A DNA stretch of 64,000 nt from Sutcliffiella sp. FSL R7-0096 (GCF_038595065.1 NZ_CP152003.1:3204001-3268000); one strand, 5' to 3'. Shown: positions 18,435 through 27,187, numbered from the stretch's first letter. Numbers and translations: made by a program. The notes: generated by a model from the letters alone, not told the origin.

Positions 18435-18455
18435 GGATAAGAATCATTACGATTT
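18435..18455 (-). promoter_or_regulatory. Candidate Zur operator of znuC-znuB-zur
   Basis: 21-bp site whose left half on the minus strand is AAATCGTAAT, identical to the half-site of the known Bacillus Zur box (AAATCGTAAT-N-ATTACGATTT); the right half ATTCTTATCC is diverged. It lies about 8-28 nt downstream of the likely transcription start and just upstream of the znuC ribosome binding site, a position suited to roadblock repression. Confidence 0.7.
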
Positions 18456-18469
18456 TCTAACAATAGATT

Positions 18470-18498
18470 AGTATACATCAGGCAGGCGGAAAAGTAAA
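18470..18498 (-). promoter_or_regulatory. Likely sigma-A promoter of the zinc operon
   Basis: TTTACT (18493-18498), 17-nt spacer, TATACT (18470-18475) on the minus strand. The expected start at about 18463 places the Zur box in the initially transcribed region. Confidence 0.55.
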
Positions 18499-18538
18499 TA
18501 TAACCGACTTTTGTTTTGAGTGGATTCGGGTCACTGGG

Positions 18539-18642
18539 TGATGACGACAATTCCTCTTGGGTTTTCTGGCTGAGATTGTCTTCATACCCTTGATGATGAC
18601 AATTCCACACGGTTTATCTGACTATGATAGTCTTCATAATCA
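18539..18642. repeat. Tandem 52-bp repeat upstream of znuC
   Basis: Two head-to-tail units, 18539-18590 and 18591-18642, about 75% identical, both starting TGATGA-GACAATTCC and ending GTCTTCATA. The first unit contains an inverted pair GACAAT/ATTGTC. A weaker third start (TCATGATAACATTT) follows. No open frame spans the region. It lies between the histidine kinase and the zinc operon promoter. Confidence 0.65.
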
Positions 18643-18696
18643 TCATGATAACATTTACCCATCATACCCCATTTAACAATAATTAAGGCCAAACAA

Positions 18697-18720
18697 AAAA
18701 AGCCCTATTCAGGCTTTTCC
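18697..18720 (-). terminator. Rho-independent terminator of the histidine kinase gene
   Basis: Stem AAAAGCC/GGCTTTT with loop CTATTCA, overlapping the stop codon; on the minus strand it is followed by a TTTTTTTGTTT run. Confidence 0.85.
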
Positions 18721-20114
18721 TCAAGTAATGGTAGTCGATAACAAAAAGTCGATCCTTCCCCTGCTTTACTATCAATGAATAATTCCCCATCATGATCTTC
18801 AATAATTTTTTTACAAAGTGGAATTCCGAGACCATTCCCTTTCTCTTTGGTCGTAAAGAAAGGTTTTCCTACACGTTCCAATACGTCTTCTGCCATACCT
18901 TTCCCGTTATCAATGACTGTAATCTCATAAAAGGAGTCAATTTTTTTGGCACGCAGGAGAAACAGTTTGTTTTTCTGATCTTTTGGGTAAGCCTCGATCG
19001 CATTTCGAAGGAAGTTCAGCATGACCTGCTTGATCATGGCTTCATTAACAAGCACATGTTCCTCCACTTCATCAATTTCAAAGTCAAAATCTATATTATG
19101 TAAAAGACATTCTGATTGAAAGATATATACAAGCGATTGATAAATGCTTTGTGGCTGAATGAGCTGTTTCTTGACTTTCTTTCTCGAAACAGACAAGAAG
19201 TCTTCTATGATAGAATTCATCCTGTTGATTTCAGCCATGATCGTATCGTAGTATTTACTCCAATTGTTCGTAATTTGGGATAGCTGAATAAAGCCCTTAA
19301 TGACGGAAAGTGGGTTCCTCAGTTCATGTGCCATGCCAGCAGATATCTGGGAAACGGATTCCATCTGCTGTTTGTACACGAGCAGGTTCTCAAATTTCTG
19401 CTGGTAGGAACGGTCATGGATAATAAAGAATACTTTTTCCGTTCGTTCAAAAAGAATCCCTTGAATCTGATAGAGCACTTCGTCATCATAACAAATTCGC
19501 TCTTTAAACTTTTTATTGGCCAATACTTCTTCATATATTTCAAATAATTTTTCCTTTAAGAAAACAGGCGTGATTATTTCATCAAATTCAAGATTTATGT
19601 ACTCTTCTTCCACATCCAACTCCAATAAGGTCAAGCAACGCTTATTGATATACTCTATTTTCCCACCCTTTGAAAGCACCAATATGGCAATGTCGAGTGA
19701 ATGTGTCATAAACTCATTGACCTTTAGAGATTGTTCAATGGTCCCATAATGGAGTGGCAGGACGGTGGAAATGTCTTTGTTCTCAATGACATGGCCAGAT
19801 AAGTATATCCGTTCACCAGAAAGCACACCGGTATAAACCACTTCAAAGTAGCTACGATTTATCCGATGAAAAAGAATTCTTTTTAAGGGTTTGCCTTCTG
19901 CTTCAATGATTTCCTGAAGATATGTATAGACCTCATGGCGATAACTTGATGGAAAACTGAGAAAAAAAGATCGGTCCTCATCCAAGGAGGATAGAAATGT
20001 GCTAGCCCTCTCATTCCACTCTTCTATAAAGCCATTTGCGTTAATTATAATTCGTAGGTCTGAGCTTAAATGCTGAAAGATATCTTGTTCTTTCTCATCT
20101 ATTATAAACGACAA
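18705..20114 (-). CDS. Cytosolic PAS-domain sensor histidine kinase
   Basis: Protein of 469 residues with two PAS-like regions (about 15-120 and 130-235) and a HisKA/HATPase_c module: H-box AHELRNPLSVIKGFIQL (phospho-His near 262), N-box NFLRNAIEAYP, G1 DNGKGM and G2 GNGLGIPLCKKI. No membrane segment is evident, so it would sense an internal signal. The H-box and overall layout resemble the sporulation kinases KinA/KinD/KinE and related orphan kinases, but no response regulator is encoded next to it. TTG start at 20114 with AAGGGGGA about 8 nt upstream. It is not part of the B. subtilis order at this place. Confidence 0.82.
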   Translation of the reverse strand: MSFIIDEKEQDIFQHLSSDLRIIINANGFIEEWNERASTFLSSLDEDRSFFLSFPSSYRHEVYTYLQEIIEAEGKPLKRILFHRINRSYFEVVYTGVLSGERIYLSGHVIENKDISTVLPLHYGTIEQSLKVNEFMTHSLDIAILVLSKGGKIEYINKRCLTLLELDVEEEYINLEFDEIITPVFLKEKLFEIYEEVLANKKFKERICYDDEVLYQIQGILFERTEKVFFIIHDRSYQQKFENLLVYKQQMESVSQISAGMAHELRNPLSVIKGFIQLSQITNNWSKYYDTIMAEINRMNSIIEDFLSVSRKKVKKQLIQPQSIYQSLVYIFQSECLLHNIDFDFEIDEVEEHVLVNEAMIKQVMLNFLRNAIEAYPKDQKNKLFLLRAKKIDSFYEITVIDNGKGMAEDVLERVGKPFFTTKEKGNGLGIPLCKKIIEDHDGELFIDSKAGEGSTFCYRLPLLEEKPE

Positions 20115-20257
20115 GGTGACTCCCCCTTGTTACTCCTTTGAATATCATTCGTTTATGGAATGTTTTAATTATACAATAATTTCCCAACAGTTGTCATATT
20201 ATTTCGTAAAGGTAGCCTTTTTGTTTTTTCATCATAGGCTACTATGGGAGGGATAAT

Positions 20258-20515
20258 ATGATGAATATTTATCAACAAATCGTCAACAAAAAGCTTCATA
20301 ACATTACTGCAGAAGAATTAATGAAGTATAGCGGGGAATATAATATTTCGTTGACACCTGATCAGGCAAAAAAGGTTTCCGCCCTATTACAGTCGAAAAA
20401 AGTGAATGTATTTAACACCTCGGAAAGAATCCAGCTGATGAAGGAAGTCGCAAAGATTACCGGACATGAAACTGCCAAAAAAGTGAATCAGCTTTTTTTG
20501 GAATTTACCAAATAA
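20258..20515 (+). CDS. yqfT: DUF2624 protein, YqfT-like
   Basis: Protein of 85 residues with the pattern MMNIYQQIVNKKLHNITAEELMKYSGEYNISLTPDQAKKVSALLQS, typical of DUF2624. Function unknown. Start ATG with GGGAGGGA 5-8 nt upstream. It precedes nfo, on the opposite strand, as in B. subtilis. The 3' end (EFTK, stop) lies inside a 22-24-bp tandem repeat that continues past the stop codon. Confidence 0.75.
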   Translation: MMNIYQQIVNKKLHNITAEELMKYSGEYNISLTPDQAKKVSALLQSKKVNVFNTSERIQLMKEVAKITGHETAKKVNQLFLEFTK

Positions 20516-20559
20516 TTTTTTGAAAATTACCAAGTAATTTTTTTGAAAATTACCAAATG
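20501..20559. repeat. Short tandem repeat at the yqfT 3' end
   Basis: Three consecutive units of about 23 bp built on AATTACCAA(A/G)TAATTTTTTTGAA. The first is the last codons and stop of yqfT (GAATTTACCAAATAA). It looks like a recent slippage or duplication of the gene terminus. Confidence 0.7.
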
Positions 20560-20564
20560 AAAAA

Positions 20565-20591
20565 AGAAGCCAGGAACTTGGTTCCCGGCTT
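20565..20591. terminator. Bidirectional terminator between yqfT and nfo
   Basis: Stem GAAGCC-GGAAC/GTTCC-GGCTTC with a U-rich side for the plus-strand gene (TTCAGTCTTTTAG) and A-rich flank for the minus-strand gene. Confidence 0.75.
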
Positions 20592-20598
20592 CAGTCTT

Positions 20599-21498
20599 TT
20601 AGTCGTTCATAATCTTGTTTAACAGTTCCTCATCAAACTGTCCATTTTTAAGCATTTCAATCTCATGCTTATATGGCGGTTTCCGGTCTTTCTTATCTTC
20701 CCCGACATAAGGCGTCTCCAATATCTTTGGAATATGCTTCAACTGGTCATGGTGCACGATATAGTTTATTGCTTCAAATCCGATATGACCAAATCCGATG
20801 TTCTCGTGACGGTCTTTAGCCGCCCCGCATATATTCTTACTATCATTGATATGAAGAACTTTAAGACGTTCCAAACCGATGATGTCATCAAACTGTTTCA
20901 ATACCCCATCAAAATCGTTCACAATATCATATCCTGCGTCATGAACGTGACAGGTATCCAAGCAGATGGAAAGCTTCTCGTTCAGATGTACCCCATCAAT
21001 GATTGCAGCCAGTTCTTCAAAGGTACGACCACATTCTGAACCTTTCCCTGCCATCGTTTCCAATGCAATCTGGACGTTCTGCTCTTTTGTCAGCGCTTCG
21101 TTCAATCCTTTTATGATCTGGGAAATGCCAACTTCCGTACCTGCACTAACATGGGCACCAGGATGCAAGACAATCTGCTTTGCGCCTAATGCCTCTGTCC
21201 TTCTAACTTCTTCTGCGAGGAAGTTCACGCCTAGCTCGAATGTCTCAGGTTTTTGTGAGTTACCGATATTGATGATATATGGTGCGTGAACGATAATTTC
21301 CTTTAGTCCATGCTCTTTCATATGTGCAAGACCTGCTTCGATGTTTAGGTCTTCGATTTTTTTTCTTCTTGTATTCTGGGGAGCACCTGTATAGACCATG
21401 AATACGTTCGACCCGTAGGATGCAGCCTCTTCACTCGCTGCAAGCAGCATTTTTTTTCCGCTCATGGATACATGAGAACCAATCAGTAAATTTTCCAC
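20599..21498 (-). CDS. nfo: Endonuclease IV (AP endonuclease)
   Basis: Zinc-dependent apurinic/apyrimidinic endonuclease of base excision repair. 299 residues, TIM barrel with family signatures [67 protein letters not shown] and HINDSKN; the His/Glu/Asp ligands of the three-zinc centre fall in these segments. I chose the GTG at 21498, because GAGGTG lies 5 nt before it; the ORF upstream to 21561 has no ribosome binding site. It is the yqfS position of B. subtilis, between yqfT and cshB. Confidence 0.94.
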   Translation of the reverse strand: MENLLIGSHVSMSGKKMLLAASEEAASYGSNVFMVYTGAPQNTRRKKIEDLNIEAGLAHMKEHGLKEIIVHAPYIINIGNSQKPETFELGVNFLAEEVRRTEALGAKQIVLHPGAHVSAGTEVGISQIIKGLNEALTKEQNVQIALETMAGKGSECGRTFEELAAIIDGVHLNEKLSICLDTCHVHDAGYDIVNDFDGVLKQFDDIIGLERLKVLHINDSKNICGAAKDRHENIGFGHIGFEAINYIVHHDQLKHIPKILETPYVGEDKKDRKPPYKHEIEMLKNGQFDEELLNKIMND

Positions 21499-21570
21499 AA
21501 CATCACCTCTTTTAAAATCAGTCTTTATTTTAACATAAGGATGCCGTGAAAGGTTATCCAAGTACTTTGA

Positions 21571-22878
21571 TTATCTCTTTTTGAGGCGGCGTTGTCTTTT
21601 CTTGTATTGCTCTACCTCGTATTTATGTTTCTTTTTATAGCCAGGCTTGACTTTGGTGGATTTTTTAACAGCTGTTTTAGCTGCTACATCAATCTCATTG
21701 ATCTGTTTTTTACGGTTTTGTCGCTTGTTACGTGGACCAATTTCAACAAGTTCACCATTCTTCAGGTCTATTTGAGTGAATTCAATGCCCAGCTTTTCAA
21801 TCTGTGCCAATGCATTCTCATCCGCTGGCTCATAAAGGGTGATGGCATTACCTGAATAATCGGCACGTGCTGTACGGCCTACACGGTGAACGTAGAAATC
21901 CAGGTCTGATGGGAGTTCATAGTTGATGACATGGCTTACTCCTTCAATATCGATTCCTCTTGCCGCAAGGTCTGTCGCCACTACATATTGATATTCAAGA
22001 TCATTGATCTGCTTCATCATCTTCTTACGTTCACGAGGGTTAAGATCTCCATGAATTCTTCCGACTTTCAGCCCCTGTTCCAATAGGCTGTCTGCCACTT
22101 CATCCGCTTTCTTCTTCGTGTTTGTAAACACAATCGCCAAATAGGGATTATATTGAACAAGGACATCATGTAGAAGCTTAGTCTTGCTTTTTGATTTGAC
22201 TGGAATCAATAGGTGCTTGATTTTTGCTGCTGTCACCTGCTTAGGGGCAACATGTGTATATCTTGGGTTTTCCATATATTTACGCAAGAAAGGTTTCAAC
22301 TTTTCTGGGATTGTCGCCGAGAATACCATGATTTGCAGATTCTTAGGCATTGCCGCTGCAACTTTATCAATATCCTCTATAAATCCCATATCAAGCATCA
22401 GATCCGCTTCATCCACGACAATCGTTTTTGCTGTATGGACCAAAAGGGCATTTTCCACCATTAGGTCTTTTATTCGTCCAGGTGTCCCAACCACGATATG
22501 GGGCTGTTGCTTCAAACGGTCAATCGTTCGTTGCTTGTCCGTCCCGCCGATATAACAGCGTGCTGTGATCATTTCTTCCTCTGAACTGAATTTAGTAATC
22601 TTCAGCACTTCTTGGTAAATCTGATTCGCCAGTTCTCTTGTAGGCGCAGTAATGACTGCTTGTACTTCCTGCACAGATGGATCGATTTTACTTATGATTG
22701 GAATGAGGTAGGCATGGGTTTTCCCTGTCCCTGTTTGGGATTGACCGATGGCACTTTCTCCATTCAATAAAGATGGAATCATTCTCTCTTGGACTTCTGT
22801 CGGCTTCTGAAAACCCAATTCTTTTACCGCTTCCAAAATAAACGGCTTTACCTTAAATTTTTCAAACGTTGTATTCAT
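21571..22878 (-). CDS. cshB: DEAD-box RNA helicase CshB
   Basis: ATP-dependent RNA helicase of the cold-shock helicase group. 435 residues; Q-motif FLxPTEVQERMIPSLLNG, motif I GQSQTGTGKT, motif II VVDEADLMLD, motif III SAT, motif V ATDLAARGIDI, motif VI HRVGRTARADY, then a basic C-terminal tail (KSTKVKPGYKKKHKYEVEQYKKRQRRLKKR). Length and tail match B. subtilis CshB (YqfR). It lies next to nfo in the same order. It may share a transcript with nfo; the gap between them is about 70 nt and contains no terminator. Confidence 0.92.
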   Translation of the reverse strand: MNTTFEKFKVKPFILEAVKELGFQKPTEVQERMIPSLLNGESAIGQSQTGTGKTHAYLIPIISKIDPSVQEVQAVITAPTRELANQIYQEVLKITKFSSEEEMITARCYIGGTDKQRTIDRLKQQPHIVVGTPGRIKDLMVENALLVHTAKTIVVDEADLMLDMGFIEDIDKVAAAMPKNLQIMVFSATIPEKLKPFLRKYMENPRYTHVAPKQVTAAKIKHLLIPVKSKSKTKLLHDVLVQYNPYLAIVFTNTKKKADEVADSLLEQGLKVGRIHGDLNPRERKKMMKQINDLEYQYVVATDLAARGIDIEGVSHVINYELPSDLDFYVHRVGRTARADYSGNAITLYEPADENALAQIEKLGIEFTQIDLKNGELVEIGPRNKRQNRKKQINEIDVAAKTAVKKSTKVKPGYKKKHKYEVEQYKKRQRRLKKR

Positions 22879-23204
22879 CTATTTACCTCCACTTTTAAAA
22901 TCATGCATGGAATATGTATCTATGTCATTATTTTAAAGTTCTATTTTAATTGTTAAAATTGTTAATTCTTGTTGTGTTGTTCGTTCTTTTCAACCCAAAC
23001 CACTATTATAAAGCAGTTTTTCCATTTTGGCTACACTACGGTTGTGCCCATTCTTTCCACACAATAAACATGCCAAGCACCATTCGCATAAATTATAGGA
23101 GACTAGAAAAGATTAGGCTTTTTTCATTTATTCATCTTGTGGAAAATACGCCGAGGCTGATAAAAAAATTAATACATTCTTTTTAGGAAGAAAGGAGGAT
23201 TACC

Positions 23205-23951
23205 ATGTTTTTTGGACCAAATCGATCTATGTCACCGATGCAGCAATCCCCTTTTCGCATGGGCAATGGCCCATCTCCATTTATGCAACAACAGCCGAAT
23301 AACATGTTCAATATGTTTACTATGCCCAATTCTAATATGAGCAATATGTCCAACATGCAAAATCCTATGATGATGAGAAACCCTTCTCCATTTATGGGTG
23401 GAGCGGGCAGAGGAATGGCTATGGGCGGAGCAGGCAGAGGAATGGGCATGGGAGGTGGTAATGGAGGCGGCGGTCTGCTTGCCAAACTTTTCGGAAGAAG
23501 CGGTGCCAACAGCATTGGAAATATGAGCGGACTTGGACAGATGGCAGCCAATACAGGTGCAAGGGGAGGAATTAGCCAGCTCGCAAACGCCGGTACCCTT
23601 CAGCAACTTATTAATCCCAACAATTTAACAGGCATGCTTGGCAATGTTCAAAAAGCGCTAAAAATGGCAGAAGGTGTCATGCCGATGGTTCAGCAATATG
23701 GACCTCTTGTAAGAAATGTACCTGCCATGATTAAGCTTTATAGTGAATTGAAAAATGTAGATGACACCGACGATGAAACAGAAGACACTTCCTCTGACGA
23801 AAAATCTGGTGAGGATACAGAGGTTAAGGTGACTGCGGACAGTGGTGATGAAACAACCAAAAAGAAAAAAGTGCGACTTAAACCAAAATCTGATACTGCT
23901 GATGCTGAAGCAAAGCCAAAAGGTAGCTCTGCACCAAAACTTTATATCTAA
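23205..23951 (+). CDS. yqfQ: VrrA/YqfQ-like protein rich in Met, Asn and Gln
   Basis: Protein of 248 residues, low-complexity in the first third (NMFTMPNSNMSNMSNMQNPMM, glycine-rich GGAGRGM repeats), then a conserved helix-forming core (LQQLINPNNLTGMLGNVQKALKMAEGVMPMVQQYGPLVRNVPAMIKLYSELKN) and an acidic-then-basic C-terminus (DTDDETEDTSSDEKSGED; KKKKVRLKPK). The core and position upstream of ispH match YqfQ of B. subtilis and VrrA of B. anthracis. Function unknown; the C-terminal part may be spore-associated (inference). A 27-bp tandem duplication at 23400-23453 is the same kind of variable region seen in vrrA. Good AGGAGG site before ATG. Confidence 0.72.
   Translation: MFFGPNRSMSPMQQSPFRMGNGPSPFMQQQPNNMFNMFTMPNSNMSNMSNMQNPMMMRNPSPFMGGAGRGMAMGGAGRGMGMGGGNGGGGLLAKLFGRSGANSIGNMSGLGQMAANTGARGGISQLANAGTLQQLINPNNLTGMLGNVQKALKMAEGVMPMVQQYGPLVRNVPAMIKLYSELKNVDDTDDETEDTSSDEKSGEDTEVKVTADSGDETTKKKKVRLKPKSDTADAEAKPKGSSAPKLYI
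23400..23453 (+). repeat. Tandem 27-bp repeat inside the yqfQ-like gene (two units)
   Basis: Units 23400-23426 and 23427-23453 encode GAGRGMAMG and GAGRGMGMG. Both begin GGAGC-GGCAGAGGAATGG. In-frame nine-codon repeats of this kind vary in number between strains in the B. anthracis gene vrrA. Confidence 0.75.
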
Positions 23952-24001
23952 TATCTTCTTTTGTACTAACCCTTCATTTTATACTATAATAGGAAGTAGT
24001 G

Positions 24002-24025
24002 AGAGAGTGTTGATCACTCTCTTTA
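24002..24025 (+). terminator. Weak terminator-like hairpin after the yqfQ-like gene
   Basis: AGAGAGTG/CACTCTCT stem followed by TTATTTAGG. The U-tract is poor, so termination would be partial and transcription may continue into ispH. Confidence 0.45.
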
Positions 24026-24075
24026 TTTAGGCTCTTTTTTCAAGCCTATATCGATGTAAGGAGGGTTTTCCCTAT

Positions 24076-25026
24076 ATGGAACTTATTAAAATCGCCCCTC
24101 GTGGCTACTGCTACGGTGTAGTGGATGCTATGGTGATTGCCAGAAATGCAGCATTAGATAAGACGTTACCACGCCCAATCTACATTCTAGGTATGATTGT
24201 TCATAATAAACATGTAACAGATGCTTTTGAAGAAGAAGGTATCATCACATTGGATGGTGCAAACCGTCTTGAAATTCTCAACCAGATCAATGAAGGGACC
24301 GTCATCTTTACTGCACATGGTGTATCACCTGAAGTAAAGGTTCGTGCCAAGGAAAAAGGATTGACTACCATTGACGCGACATGCCCGGACGTTACCCGAA
24401 CACATGACTTGATTCGCATGAAAGAAGCTCAAGGGTATGAAGTGATCTATATCGGTAAAAAAGGACACCCGGAGCCGGAGGGTGCAGTAGGTGTCGCCCC
24501 ATCCATCGTTCACCTGGTGGAATCTGCTGAAGATGTGGAGGCCCTTTCCCTCGATAGTGAAAAAATCATTGTCACCAATCAGACGACGATGAGTCAATGG
24601 GATGTTGCAGACATCATGGTGAAGGTACAGGAAAAATACCCACATGTAGAGCAGCACAAGGAAATCTGCCTTGCGACCCAGGTCAGACAGGAAGCAGTGG
24701 CCGAACAGGCAGGAAAAGCTGATGTGACAATAGTTGTCGGTGACCCTAAAAGTAATAACTCGAATCGATTGGCACAGGTATCACAGGAGATTGCAGGAAC
24801 CCCTGCATATCGCATTTCCGATATCAGCGAGTTGAATGTAGAGTGGTTGATGGGTGCCAGCACAGTAGCAGTTACAGCAGGCGCATCCACTCCAACCCCA
24901 ATTACAAAAGAAGTCATTCGCTTTGTGGAGCAGTTCGATCCATTGAATAAAAATACGTGGAACACCACGAAAAATGTTCCATTGCAAAAGATTTTGCCAA
25001 AAGTGAAAAAAGCGAAAACCTCATAA
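24076..25026 (+). CDS. ispH: 4-hydroxy-3-methylbut-2-enyl diphosphate reductase IspH
   Basis: Last step of the MEP pathway: reduces HMBPP to IPP and DMAPP with a [4Fe-4S] cluster. 316 residues with the three cluster cysteines in [21 protein letters not shown] and [11 protein letters not shown], and other conserved stretches ([33 protein letters not shown]). ATG at 24076 with AAGGAGG 11 nt upstream. IspG is also in this window, so the two iron-sulphur enzymes are within 10 kb. Position follows B. subtilis yqfP. Confidence 0.97.
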   Translation: MELIKIAPRGYCYGVVDAMVIARNAALDKTLPRPIYILGMIVHNKHVTDAFEEEGIITLDGANRLEILNQINEGTVIFTAHGVSPEVKVRAKEKGLTTIDATCPDVTRTHDLIRMKEAQGYEVIYIGKKGHPEPEGAVGVAPSIVHLVESAEDVEALSLDSEKIIVTNQTTMSQWDVADIMVKVQEKYPHVEQHKEICLATQVRQEAVAEQAGKADVTIVVGDPKSNNSNRLAQVSQEIAGTPAYRISDISELNVEWLMGASTVAVTAGASTPTPITKEVIRFVEQFDPLNKNTWNTTKNVPLQKILPKVKKAKTS

Positions 25027-25042
25027 GGTTCATTGTTTTTTT

Positions 25043-25070
25043 GCACCCTCTCTTTCGAGGGTGTTTTTTT
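25043..25070 (+). terminator. Rho-independent terminator of ispH
   Basis: Stem CACCCTC/GAGGGTG with TCTTTC loop and TTTTTTT tail, 16 nt past the stop. Confidence 0.92.
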
Positions 25071-25079
25071 GAATGAAAC

Positions 25080-25225
25080 GAGATAGTTGGCTTCTATGTT
25101 GCCTTCGAGTTTTTTGTTGGTTCGCTTTAGGCACTGAGACGCCCTCTCGTTACCTTTTACCCCTTCTTAGAAACGCTTTGGGCATTGATAGACCATACTC
25201 CCAGTTCCGCTCCGCTCATCTTTAA
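25080..25225. other. Unassigned intergenic stretch between two converging terminators
   Basis: About 145 bp between the ispH terminator and the yqfO terminator. It is less A/T-rich than neighbouring gaps, reads like neither strand's coding sequence, and includes CGCTTTAGGCACTGAGACG and CCCTTCTTAGAAACGC. I find no second copy in this window. It may be a remnant of another repeat family. Confidence 0.3.
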
Positions 25226-25235
25226 TCTACAAAAA

Positions 25236-25267
25236 AAAGAAACATCCCTGCAAAGGATCGTTTCTTT
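25236..25267 (-). terminator. Rho-independent terminator of yqfO
   Basis: Stem AAAGAAAC/GTTTCTTT with an inner ATCC/GGAT pair; on the minus strand followed by a TTTTTTTT run. 15 nt past the yqfO stop. Confidence 0.85.
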
Positions 25268-25281
25268 CCACAACAAATTCA

Positions 25282-26400
25282 TTATATAAACGTAAAAGGA
25301 TCTGTGTTGGTCTCTGAAACTAGGACTTCGAGCTCCCAATTCTTCTCCTGCACTGCCTTCTCCAGTCTCTGTGCTACACCATTTTTCATGATTTTCTCGG
25401 CATAATGTCCTGGATCGATTACATTCAACCCGATTGCCATGGCATCATGAGCCGTATGAAAGTATAGATCACCAGTTACATATACATCAGCGCCGGCGAA
25501 TTTTGCGGCATGAATGTATTTATTTCCGTCTCCACCCAGCACAGCCACTTTTTTAATCTCGCTGTTCAAATCTCCGACCACTCTGACATTTTCAACACCC
25601 AGCCCCTTTTTAACATGGGTGGCAAAGTTGGATAGGGTCATACCTGCTTTCAATTTTCCAACACGTCCCAATCCAAGTAAGTCCAATGCATTTTCAAGTT
25701 TGAAAAGATCATAGGCTACTTCTTCATAAGGGTGGGCTTTAAACAGCGCATTCAATACTCGCCTCTCTAAATTTACAGGATAAACGGTCTCTACCCGGAC
25801 TTCCTCTACTTTTTCAAGCTTGCCCTTCTTTCCGATAAAGGGGTCTGTCCCATCTAAAGGAAGAAAACGACCTTCGCCTTCCACGCTAAAAGAACAGTGG
25901 CTATAGTTCCCGATATGACCTGCTCCTGCCTCTCCAAGTGCTTCCCTCACCTCTTCCGCATGCGAAATAGGAACAAACACACTCAGTTTACGCAGTTCAT
26001 CGGAATAAGTGGGTACAAGAACTTTCACGTCTTCCAACTCCAAAGCTTCAGCAAGGAGGTCATTCACCCCACCGGTTGCCACATCGAGATTCGTGTGTGC
26101 TACATATACACTGATGTCATGTTTGATACACTTAGTGACAATCTTTCCTGCTGGAGAATTGTCGGTTACATTTGGAAGAGCTCTAAAGATAGGTGGATGA
26201 TGTGCAATAATCAAATCCACATCAAAAGCAATCGCTTCATCCACGACCTGTTCAAGCACATCTAATGTAACCATCACTTTGTGTACAGGCTTCTTCAACG
26301 TTCCAATCTGAAGGCCGATCTTGTCCCCTTCAACGGCGTATTTCTTTGGAGAGAACTGTTCAAACCATTCTATTACCTGTAAACCATTAACTGTTTTCAA
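25282..26400 (-). CDS. yqfO: Nif3-family (YqfO/YbgI) metal-binding protein
   Basis: Protein of 372 residues in two conserved Nif3 halves around an inserted CutA/PII-like domain of about 100 residues. The N-terminal half shows IAHHPPIFRALPNV (histidine metal ligands) and VAHTNLDVATGG; the C-terminal half VTGDLYFHTAHDAMAIGLNVIDPGHYAEK. Family members bind two divalent metals; a cyclohydrolase activity has been proposed for some but is not settled. TTG start at 26400 overlaps the trmK stop, so translation is coupled. Order trmK-yqfO matches B. subtilis. Confidence 0.88.
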   Translation of the reverse strand: MKTVNGLQVIEWFEQFSPKKYAVEGDKIGLQIGTLKKPVHKVMVTLDVLEQVVDEAIAFDVDLIIAHHPPIFRALPNVTDNSPAGKIVTKCIKHDISVYVAHTNLDVATGGVNDLLAEALELEDVKVLVPTYSDELRKLSVFVPISHAEEVREALGEAGAGHIGNYSHCSFSVEGEGRFLPLDGTDPFIGKKGKLEKVEEVRVETVYPVNLERRVLNALFKAHPYEEVAYDLFKLENALDLLGLGRVGKLKAGMTLSNFATHVKKGLGVENVRVVGDLNSEIKKVAVLGGDGNKYIHAAKFAGADVYVTGDLYFHTAHDAMAIGLNVIDPGHYAEKIMKNGVAQRLEKAVQEKNWELEVLVSETNTDPFTFI

Positions 26401-27106
26401 CCCCTAATACCTCCTCTACCAGATGGATTTTTTCACCAAGTTCTTTCATTTTCATCTCATTCGCTTCTGTTTTGGCAGCTACCTCCAGCTGTGCTACAAT
26501 TTTCTTCCAATGGGCAAGCTCATAGGTCCACTTTTGCACAAAGACATCATTTTTTTCTTTAGCAAGGAACGGGCCTACAAGTAAGTACGCATCCTTTTTG
26601 AAAGTATATGGCTTTTCGCTATCGCCACGCTCTGCCACTAAGATTTCATATATTCTGCCGTCATCCAATAATATCTGTTCTGCTATAAGTTGCCATCCAT
26701 TTGCAAGGAGCCACTCCCTGATTTTTTTCGCACCTATATTCGGTTGTAGAATAAGCGTTTGAACTCCTTCGAGCTTCTCCTTCCCCTTCTCTAGGATGGA
26801 TTGGATCAGGGATCCACCCATTCCCGCAATGGTAATGCAAGTAACTTCATTTGGAGAGATGACTTCAAGTCCATCCCCTTTTCTAACTTCAATGACACGG
26901 TCTAGTTCTGTTTTTCGAACCTGTTGAACAGCAGATTGAAAGGGACCTTCCACCACTTCACCTGCTATCCCCTTCTCAATCATTCCTTGCAAATAGGCAT
27001 AACATGGCAAGTACGCGTGGTCGGAGCCGATATCCGCCAATACGCTACCTTTGGGTATAAAAGAAGCCACGGCTTCCAAACGTTTTGAGAGCTTTAATTC
27101 ATTCAT
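26387..27106 (-). CDS. trmK: tRNA (adenine(22)-N1)-methyltransferase TrmK
   Basis: SAM-dependent enzyme that methylates A22 in the D-loop of some tRNAs. 239 residues; N-terminal Rossmann-type domain with SAM motif VLADIGSDHAYLP (about 21-33) and TCITIAGMGGSLI (catalytic region), and a C-terminal coiled-coil (EKNDVFVQKWTYELAHWKKIVAQLEVAAKTEANEMKMKELGEKIHLVEEV), the architecture of YqfN. Downstream of cccA with a terminator between. It is translationally coupled to yqfO. Confidence 0.9.
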   Translation of the reverse strand: MNELKLSKRLEAVASFIPKGSVLADIGSDHAYLPCYAYLQGMIEKGIAGEVVEGPFQSAVQQVRKTELDRVIEVRKGDGLEVISPNEVTCITIAGMGGSLIQSILEKGKEKLEGVQTLILQPNIGAKKIREWLLANGWQLIAEQILLDDGRIYEILVAERGDSEKPYTFKKDAYLLVGPFLAKEKNDVFVQKWTYELAHWKKIVAQLEVAAKTEANEMKMKELGEKIHLVEEVLGVENS

Positions 27107-27152
27107 GTCTATATCCTCTTTGTTATGTATTTTAATTGCTTAACACCAAGTA

Positions 27153-27187
27153 TAAAAAAAAACCCTTCACAAATGCAAAGGATCTTT
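27153..27187 (-). terminator. Rho-independent terminator of cccA
   Basis: Stem ATCCTT/AAGGGT (with G-U pairs) and a TTTTTTTTT run on the minus strand, 34 nt past the cccA stop. Confidence 0.7.

Noticed and set aside
22879-23204. Possible sigma-E/K promoter (CATAAATTA) upstream of the VrrA-like gene
   Set aside because: The -10 match is short and no convincing -35 exists; nothing else found in this 326-bp gap.
23183-23606. Long minus-strand frames opposite the VrrA-like gene
   Set aside because: Pro/Ile/Met- and His/Ser-rich products are artefacts of the low-complexity Met/Asn/Gly coding strand.
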